The position numbers were made by a program, and so were the translations under genes. The notes beneath the pieces are model-generated. The model had not been told where the DNA came from. It saw only the letters and a list, made by a program, of their open reading frames with translations, and did no database searches. A stretch of 24,491 nucleotides of DNA from Phallusia fumigata (lineage: Eukaryota; Chordata; Ascidiacea; Phlebobranchia; Ascidiidae), in the NCBI GenBank assembly GCA_008931825.1, contig QXVZ01014680.1, forward strand, positions 1 through 24,491. Reading direction: 5' to 3'. Positions 1-24,491 of this stretch are shown in pieces (positions within the stretch are counted from its first letter, which is position 1; each line of letters begins with the position of its first letter).

Positions 1-1737
1 TTTGGTGAAAGTACTTTCGACTTGAAAGTGCCTTTTTTTCAAATTTCTTTGCAGCCGGTTGTAAGACAGCTGTTGTTTTTACCGATAACTGATATGCCCT
101 AGATGGGGAAATACCGCAAATCTTTCGACCTGACAATTTCGCCACAAATTTCACGACCTATATTGAAGTTAATTACGTTACACACACGCCTGGCAAAATC
201 GACGAAACTTTAAAAGCTTATAGTGATTAATGTTTTTTTTAATGTATTTGCCTTTAACTAGTTGCGTTAAATAAACAATATACAGAAGGTTTCTTTTCAA
301 GTATTTTAACCCCCTGTACGAAGTAAAAAATAACCAATCCAAACCCATAAACATTTCTTTCGAAACGCACAAATCGTCGCACGAGCAAACAAAGAACGAC
401 GCGCAGTGTCATGTAAAGACATGTAAATTAAACCAGATTAGCAAAAACTTGTATACAGGAATCCTAATGACTAAAACTTGACAACGTAATAGATTTGGTT
501 CATTATCCCCACCTACCGGAAAGTTTTTGTTCGCGTTGTGGTCGCAGCAAGCGTGCTTCCAAGTTTGCAAATTCATTCTGTGTTTTGCAATTTACAAATG
601 AGCGAATTAAACTTCAAATTTTAATCGAATTGAAATTAAGACGTTTAACAATAGAAAAACGCTGGTACCTACTTATTTGCAATTTTATTAAACGAATGAT
701 ACACGTTCAGTTCAGTTATACACTTCAACAAACGTACGGTTTGTTAACTCAATTCCACATTTTTATAGCAATAAAATTTATTGTTTCTTTGCATTTGGTC
801 TTGGAAACAAAAGTAAAACTTAAACACGTTACAAGTTTTGTTTACACCGATCCAGTACGAATACTTTGACACATCAGGGGTGTGCAAACTCGTTCAATGA
901 CAGAGTCACTAGCGGAAAACCACAAACACCAGCGAGCCGTGAAATCAGTTTGTACACTAGTGTCATGAACAATGCAAGTGTAACACGAAATGCAAGTGTA
1001 ACAATAAAATGGCCTATTACTATTATAGCTAGAAGATCCACAACACATGTCGGCGAGGCGTAGGCTAGATAGCAAGCCGTATGCGTCTCGCGAGCCGCAG
1101 TTTGCCCACCCTTGCCATACATTAAGTCTTTCCTTTTTTTGTGCTACGCCAACCCGTGTTTACCGGTTTGTCCTATCACAGGTATATTTTTTACATCCTC
1201 ATCAGTAGCATAAACCTGATCATATGATTAGTTACAAATTAAGGCGATGTTGACATTTGATCAAAGAAAAAGAAAAACCTCTGAACGGCTATGGGGCATT
1301 TAAACAATGCTGATTCGTTTATGTCAAGGAAAGCCTGAAAGCTTTTGGGTGGCAATTATAGACGTGTTTTTTATGACTTGAGTGCGCCCGAAAAAGTCGT
1401 TAATTGCCTACAATGCTCTGACAATAAACTGAACAGGTTTACAGTTTGCTTCGAGCACTGTCAAATTGCACGAATCAGGGCAAATACGTTCAAGGCAAGT
1501 TAATAGTTCACAACTTCACACAATGAAATCACGTGTTTGATCGCCTAGCTGTGACGCAACTATCAGGTACACGGCCCTTTTTCTTTTAGCAAACAAATGT
1601 TGTAAAGTTTGGATGCTGTGTTACTCTGACAGGTTGGACCAGTGTAGGTAAAATGTCAGTACTGCTGGTTGTGTTTGCAAAACTATTCAAAGGCAATAAA
1701 CAGAGCAAATAGATTAAGCAAAGAGCTGTAGTCTTTT
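1..1737. other. AT-rich intergenic / upstream sequence
   Basis: I see no convincing gene here. Open frames such as 495-869 (+) lack an ATG start, splice-linked partners and any recognisable motif, and fit chance openness of AT-rich DNA. The one structured item is a hAT-like element at 875-1114, described separately. The promoter of the phospholipase C gene may lie in the right part of this interval, but I cannot point to a TATA box or initiator with confidence. Confidence 0.5.
875..1114. mobile_element. Non-autonomous hAT-like element (MITE), 240 bp
   Basis: The left end reads caggggtgtgcaaact (875-890). The right end reads agtttgcccacccttg (1099-1114), whose reverse complement differs from the left end at two of 16 positions. 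The flanking 8-mers tgacacat (867-874) and ccatacat (1115-1122) agree at five of eight positions, fitting an aged 8-bp target-site duplication typical of hAT transposons. Sequence just inside the right end (gcgagccgcag) is also common in Charlie-type hAT ends. Inside are two direct copies of atgcaagtgtaac. There is no transposase frame, so movement would have needed a transposase from elsewhere. Confidence 0.6.
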
Positions 1738-19621
<17,884 letters not shown>

Positions 19622-19640
19622 ACACAGGTTTATTGCAACG

Positions 19641-19646
19641 AATAAA
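19641..19646 (+). promoter_or_regulatory. Poly(A) signal after the PLC stop codon
   Basis: AATAAA lies 20 bp beyond the TAA that closes the terminal PLC frame, supporting gene termination here. No GT-rich element was checked beyond it. Confidence 0.45.
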
Positions 19647-19786
19647 GGTTTGATCACAAGGAGTTGATGCTTTTATCAGATGAAATCATGTCACATCAAG
19701 AGTCCTGTGAGCTATGCAAGACAATTTGCCAAATGTACAATTTTGATCCTGTTCACTTTTCACTGTTTGAAGTCTCATGTCTACCT

Positions 19787-19935
19787 ATTTCTTTTTAATC
19801 AACGACATCCAAAGAGCTTGCTTTATTCGTCTCGACTTGTTAAATTTGTGTGACAGAAAACTGTGGAGACAAATGCGTGTAATGCTGTACTTTATTGTCA
19901 AGCGAAAACTCCATTAGCTGATGCTGTTCGCTAAC
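19787..19935. repeat. Diverged duplicate of 24336-24491
   Basis: Both copies share atcaacgacatccaaa, a gttaaattt…gacagaaa block and a ctccatta…ctga block, in the same order and orientation over about 150 bp with many substitutions. One copy lies downstream of the PLC gene. The other directly abuts the upstream flank of ficolin gene 2. Confidence 0.75.
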
Positions 19936-20689
19936 ACCTTTACATCTTCATCTTAATTTACCTATAGGCGTAAAAGAATTAAGTTGGAAACAGGCTTAAA
20001 AAAATGGAGTGTGGTGCCTTTGAGTAGACAAACTTAACTTAATTGCTGCTTTGACTTTGAAACCAATAATTATGTTTCGCTTTGTTTAATATCTAGTTGT
20101 AAACTTTTTGGTAAATGCTTTTATATACAGGTTGACTCTGGAAAAAACTGTTCTACAAAAGTACCCGTACATGTTTACAATACTGTTGATTTTTTCATAC
20201 CTTAAAGTTTTAACATTTTTTCCGGCTCAAAAATTGCTTGATGTGCAATGAAAAGGGAATCTTAATTTTCTTGCATACGCTCTGATAAAAAAGTACTTGA
20301 AATATCGTATGTGCACAGAAGTTCTGTCGAACTGAACAGCGGAAATTAACACGTTCCGACACTTTTTACATCGAAGCATCAAGGCTTGGTTCATATAGTT
20401 GGTTATGATGAAAAATTCACAAAACTTCATTAAAGAGTCAACTATTTTTCTTTTCCGCCTTCCTAATAGCTTACTAATTAGCAAAGGTAAAAAAGTAACC
20501 CATAATAGCGATATACAAATGTACACCTATAGACTGCTTGCTATGTAAATCGAAAACATAAACAGAAAACAACGACGACATTTAAAAATACAATTATCTG
20601 ACATTTGAAAATATTTGCCCCCAATCGCCCATTCTTAACAAAAACAGAAAAACCCATCAGCGAACGCTGCCCCCCCACTATGAAAATCC

Positions 20690-20800
20690 CAGCTGTAGCG
20701 AGCTTTGGCTAAATGGACTGATTCGAGGCGCTCGATCCATGTACGGACATAAAAACCTGATCGGGATTCGTTCTTGGGTTCGTCCCGGGTTCGAACCCCG
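20690..20800 (+). repeat. Possible tRNA-derived element
   Basis: A near-perfect B-box/TΨC arm (ccgggttcgaaccccg) lies at about 20785-20800. An A-box-like tttggctaaatgg is about 80 bp upstream, too far for an ordinary intronless tRNA. Either it is a SINE or the A-box is a chance match. Confidence 0.35.
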
Positions 20801-21082
20801 TAAAAAACACGAACACACAAGTGAATAAGTATGATTTAATCAACAAAAAATATGAAGTCTTTAGCATTGGGTAATATATTTACATGTTATAATGCATGAC
20901 ATATTATAACTTGTTTATGTCTTGATTAAGGACAACAGCAGTTTATCAAAAATATCACACCGGTGAAGCCAAACGTCAATACTTAATAACATGCAATGAA
21001 AGAATAATAGGTACTGCCATAAGCTAATCCATCAACCAAGAAATTGATTAAGATGTCACCTAATTGATTAAGGCATGTAATA

Positions 21083-23663
21083 CTAATTGGCCTTTTTGCG
21101 GATCTTCATTTCCATTTCTTTTAGAGAGTAGTGGAATCCACGAAAAGACCGCCAGTTCACTCCATCGGCAAAGGATGAATGATACCCGCCATGATAAACA
21201 CCATTGGGATGGCCATTGTGGCATCTCGTAAACCAACCACCGCCCAAATACGTCACAGCACAATTTTCAGCAGTAGTGGTATCTTGATCTTTGTCGAAAG
21301 TTGTGAAATTTGTCCCCGACGCCTCCATTCCGTCTCCTGTTTCAAGACAGATTAAGCGTAATTAGGAAATTACCGATTTTAGAAGGTAAATTTCCAAGTT
21401 AATTAGTGGTCAGGTCTACTAGTGTATTTGGACAAACAAAAGTAAGTCAGTAAAAAATGAATAAAATTCCTGCTTCAAGAGTGAGGATTTTGAGTTTAAT
21501 TGGGGTTGAACTAATAAGGATAGTTTAGCAAACGAACATGGCTACAGTAAATTACATAAAGCCGTTAACAATTTCGATTTCGGGGTGCGAAATAAATGTA
21601 TATGCATTGCAATAAGTTTCTACCTGCGTTTCCTGTTGGTGGTTTGGCGATAGTCATGCTGTAGCCGATTGCAGGACCAACGGAAAATGTTCTAAGAACC
21701 AAAATGTGTACAATTAGCAACCGGTAAATATACTTTAACGTTGCCACAAGGCTTACGAGTATAAAGCGTGTCCCTTCCCACCATTGAAATCTTCCATATC
21801 GATCCTCAACTCGTAATTGCCTGTACTTGTGATCCTGTGAATGTTCTCAAGACCTGAAGCAAAATACGGTACCAGTTTATGTGAGATATATGATATCATA
21901 AACCAAGCAATAGCGCCGTTTCGAGGTTTTATTATTTATCCCATTATGGCGCCACCTCTTTTTTCAGTGTGCCATTAAGCAGATATTATTTTTTGTTTCA
22001 TTCCAATTCTATACAAAGGTTATGTGGGTTCAATGTCCAGCAATAGATTATGTTGTAGAATTAGAAGCATTAAAAACATTTTTTTACTTTTAAATGTGTA
22101 ACTATTCCAAACAAATGCAAAAAAGGTGACATATTCAGCGCTTTTATCTTGCCACGCTCATTTGAGGCATGTTTACCTGCTACGGATTTTTTCTTATTTT
22201 GTTATGAATATCAAACAACATTTTATAAATTGGGGGCCTTGACTTGTATTTATGGATGTGGCTAACAAAACCAAGCTGACGTAATCAGGTTATTTTCACC
22301 AAGCCAAAACTCTCCATCCAATGAGCCGAACCCATTTACGTAATCGTCCCATCCTCTGTTAAAGTTCTCTGAACCGTCGATTCTTTTCTGGAACACCTTG
22401 GAACAAATTAAAACAATGCCATTTTACAAACAAGTTTTAATATCTACCCATTTTACCAATAGCGTTGAACATTTTTGACAGAGCAGTTTAACAATGCAAA
22501 TTTTTCAACTTGCCGTGGTTAACTTACCAGCCATCCTCCTCCGTCAGTTTCTAAGTCGCAAAAGACATTAACTCCTTCAAGTTTTCCGGTATAGGGATAA
22601 ATTGTGAAAACACCTCTACTGGTATTAAGGTTTTGAGCCATCATATCAGCACAAGACTTTGACCTGTGGGCATCTGAAAAAATAATACACCACAGAACAT
22701 AATGTGCGTCCACCTTACATTTCTGTGTTGGCAAAAAACTTGTCTTTCATTTTATTCCACCCTAAAAAAACCATTAAACATCGAAAACTCTAACGTTGAA
22801 AATTTTAATTGCCTCAGTTATCTGGAAATTATAACACTTATAATAAGCAGAACTAAAGTTGCCTGAAGAGTGCTGCTGCTGATCGCGGACGAAGTAAAAA
22901 AAGTTCCAATTTATCTTGTGCTGATACATATTGGGATGTGAATACTGTAACACTAAGAAACAAACGTAAAACTGGAATATGGAAAGGATATCAGTGGTAG
23001 TTTCGCCATAACCAACAAAACTTTGTGCATGGAAAACACATCACAAAATCTTACTTTCGATGCTTGACAATCTCTTGTTGAGTTCATTAACAGTTTGTTG
23101 CAGTTTTGCTGTTGTTTCTTCACATTCACAACTCTCACCAGGCTCTCCCCTTTCTCCTTTGTCTCCAGTGATTCCTCTCTCTCCTGAAACCGAAGTAGCT
23201 CTTTGATGGCGTTTTTAAAGACTTTTTTGTGCTTGTCCGAAGCAGGAAATAGACTAGAACGCGTTGTAACGTTTTCGTTTTTAATTGCAGGTTACAAGCT
23301 CTTGTTTGTTTTTAACAGATTGTGAATTTATTAAACACGCTGCAGTCGTTAAAATACAAGAAAACAACATCATGCCGACATGCTATGAAATCATCTTCGC
23401 CTTATATGAGAACACAATGGCAGAATGGTCCATCAAATTTAGGATTCAAAAAATACTATTTTAGAATAGCTAGTGTTACCTTTTGGTCCTTGTTTTCCTG
23501 GCGGTCCCATCGATTGTGGACTGGTATTTGGTGGAGATGAAAAAACGCCATTGCCCTGATCGCAATGTAGGCTAACTTTACAAGATTCTAAACTGATTTG
23601 TCCCTCGATACACGAAAATGATAGCAACAGCATAGAAACAAGAACACAAAATAATGTGCTCAT
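21083..23663 (-). CDS. Ficolin-like secreted lectin, gene 2 (paralogue of gene 1)
   Basis: Seven coding exons: 23663-23480, 23183-23055, 22673-22528, 22396-22300, 21853-21757, 21691-21624 and 21336-21083. They splice in frame to 975 bp (324 aa). Layout and phases are those of gene 1: signal peptide ([15 protein letters not shown]), [10 protein letters not shown] collagen start, CEC plus short helix, fibrinogen domain with [41 protein letters not shown] and a C-terminus [10 protein letters not shown]. Exon 1 is three codons shorter and the last exon three longer than in gene 1. The first four exons are nearly identical to gene 1, while the last exon is much more diverged. The gene retains all four fibrinogen-domain Cys and has no disabling change, so I expect it to be functional. 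A role as complement-activating pattern-recognition lectin is inferred from the family. Confidence 0.9.
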
Positions 23664-23831
23664 TTTGAGTAATTTTGCACGACTCGTCACTTGGAAGTGT
23701 CAGGTCTGTTTGAGCAAATCCTAGTCTGACATTAAGAACTTTAAGCAGGAAATTAGAAAAACGTGTTACGGATACGTGATATGCCATTTGTGGTGGGAAT
23801 TCCATGAAAGCAGGTTAAATGTTAATTACGC
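23664..23831 (-). promoter_or_regulatory. Candidate 5' UTR/promoter of ficolin gene 2
   Basis: This is the homologue of 17099-17261 upstream of gene 1, conserved with small indels. No definite core promoter element is recognised. Confidence 0.35.
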
Positions 23832-24031
23832 CAGTGTTTCTGAAACTTTTTCCGATGCGACACCTTTAAAAAAGTAGGTTGGACTTTTGACGCACCAGCG
23901 ATAAGAAACAGGCTTGTTTGTTTTCATAAAGTTTATCAAATTAAGGTTACGAAACGAAAATTGTTGCGCGACGCGCTTGGAAACTTTAAATGACTCACAG
24001 GGACCTCGCGATGTACAGTTTGAGAGTCGGG
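23832..24031. mobile_element. Degraded hAT-like element, gene 2 copy
   Basis: The left end cagtgtttctgaaact and the interior (gatgcgacacctttaaaa, gcaccagcgataaga) match the element at 17262. It sits the same distance upstream of its ficolin gene, with internal deletion. The right end (cagtttgagagtcgg) is decayed. Confidence 0.55.
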
Positions 24032-24139
24032 GTTAAGTCGTTTTAATTTATTTTGTTTTGTCAAGGAACCATTTAAACAACTTTTTTATGATTATATTTC
24101 ATTAAATCATCGTTTTGTCGTAAATCATGTTGTCATGAA
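24028..24139. repeat. 112-bp exact duplicate across the N at 24141 (first copy)
   Basis: From cggggttaagtcg to gtcatgaa it is identical to 24142-24253. Perfect identity at a contig join points to an unmerged contig overlap, not a biological repeat. Confidence 0.85.
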
Positions 24140-24141
24140 CN

Positions 24142-24253
24142 CGGGGTTAAGTCGTTTTAATTTATTTTGTTTTGTCAAGGAACCATTTAAACAACTTTTT
24201 TATGATTATATTTCATTAAATCATCGTTTTGTCGTAAATCATGTTGTCATGAA
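24142..24253. repeat. 112-bp exact duplicate across the N at 24141 (second copy)
   Basis: Identical to 24028-24139. The gene 1 flank (about 17510-17617) has only one equivalent, which supports an assembly artefact. Confidence 0.85.
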
Positions 24254-24335
24254 TAAACACAACTGAAGTAACAATCAGAATGACTGTCAAATCGGTAAAT
24301 CACAACCATACGTCACACACAAACCAAATCGAGCC

Positions 24336-24491
24336 ATTTCTGTCTTTTTGATCAACGACATCCAAATATCTTGTTTTTTTCGTCGTGACTCGTTAAATTT
24401 TGATGACAGAAAGCTGTGACGACAAATAAGTGTAATGTTGTGATTTTTTGCCAAGAAAAAGCTCCATTAACTGATTTTGTCTGCAAGCACA
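24336..24491. repeat. Diverged duplicate of 19787-19935, at window end
   Basis: It starts directly after the conserved ficolin upstream flank (…acaaaccaaatcga) and runs to the window edge. See 19787-19935. Confidence 0.75.

Larger units (their letters stand above)
19622..21082. other. Intergenic region between PLC 3' end and ficolin gene 2
   Basis: The two genes converge here. It contains the duplicated segment 19787-19935 and a tRNA-like piece at 20690-20800. Open frames such as 20227-20526 (-) are AT-rich, lack homology to anything I recognise and are unlikely to be genes. Confidence 0.55.

Noticed and set aside
495-869. 124-codon plus-strand open frame
   Set aside because: No ATG start, AT-rich biased composition, no motif or splice partner. 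It ends at the edge of a hAT-like element.
842-1122. Several overlapping open frames on both strands
   Set aside because: They coincide with the 240-bp hAT-like element, which has no coding history visible.
20690-20800. Functional tRNA gene
   Set aside because: The A-box-like and B-box-like parts are about 80 bp apart and no complete cloverleaf can be drawn.

Overview
The window is eukaryotic genomic DNA: split genes with GT-AG introns, AT-rich non-coding sequence and many small non-autonomous transposons. A ficolin-type lectin pair, introns of a few hundred bases and heavily diverged overlapping contigs suggest an invertebrate deuterostome, most likely an ascidian (Ciona-like, perhaps the very polymorphic C. 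savignyi). The species is inference. Single N's at 3915, 4246, 7465, 11571, 16215, 18656 and 24141 behave as contig joins, because near-identical sequence recurs across several of them.

Plus strand: a PI-specific phospholipase C of delta-like architecture runs from about 1738 to 19621. Visible parts are a possible N-terminal exon, the start of a PH domain, a canonical EF-hand, the EF/X linker, the N-terminal half of catalytic X, the end of X, an acidic then Ser-rich X/Y linker, the start of Y, and the second half of C2 with the C-terminus. The rest of PH, the middle of X, most of Y and the start of C2 are absent. Each absence falls in an interval that holds an N, so they are probably assembly gaps.

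Minus strand: two paralogous secreted ficolin-like genes, each with seven coding exons that splice to 975 bp (324 aa): signal peptide, nine Gly-X-Y triplets, short coiled coil, fibrinogen C-terminal domain. Gene 1 (13034-17098) lies antisense between the PLC Y and C2 exons, so it appears nested. Gene 2 (21083-23663) lies just beyond the PLC 3' end. Ficolins bind acetylated microbial sugars and trigger the lectin complement pathway; PLC makes IP3 and diacylglycerol. Nothing links the two functionally.

Other content: two 14-16 bp TIR hAT-like elements plus an older hAT family with about four copies, tRNA-derived SINE-like segments, a degenerate CCHC zinc-knuckle retroelement fragment, and an intron of ficolin gene 1 made almost wholly of a 20-bp minisatellite. 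About 1.9 kb (9642-11570 against 11572-13436), 0.33 kb and 0.11 kb are duplicated across N joins and look like unmerged haplotypes or contig ends. I saw no wholly new system. The most interesting items are the splice-site-like minisatellite intron, the uneven divergence and mosaicism of the ficolin pair, and the rearranged duplication boundary around the PLC 3' exons.
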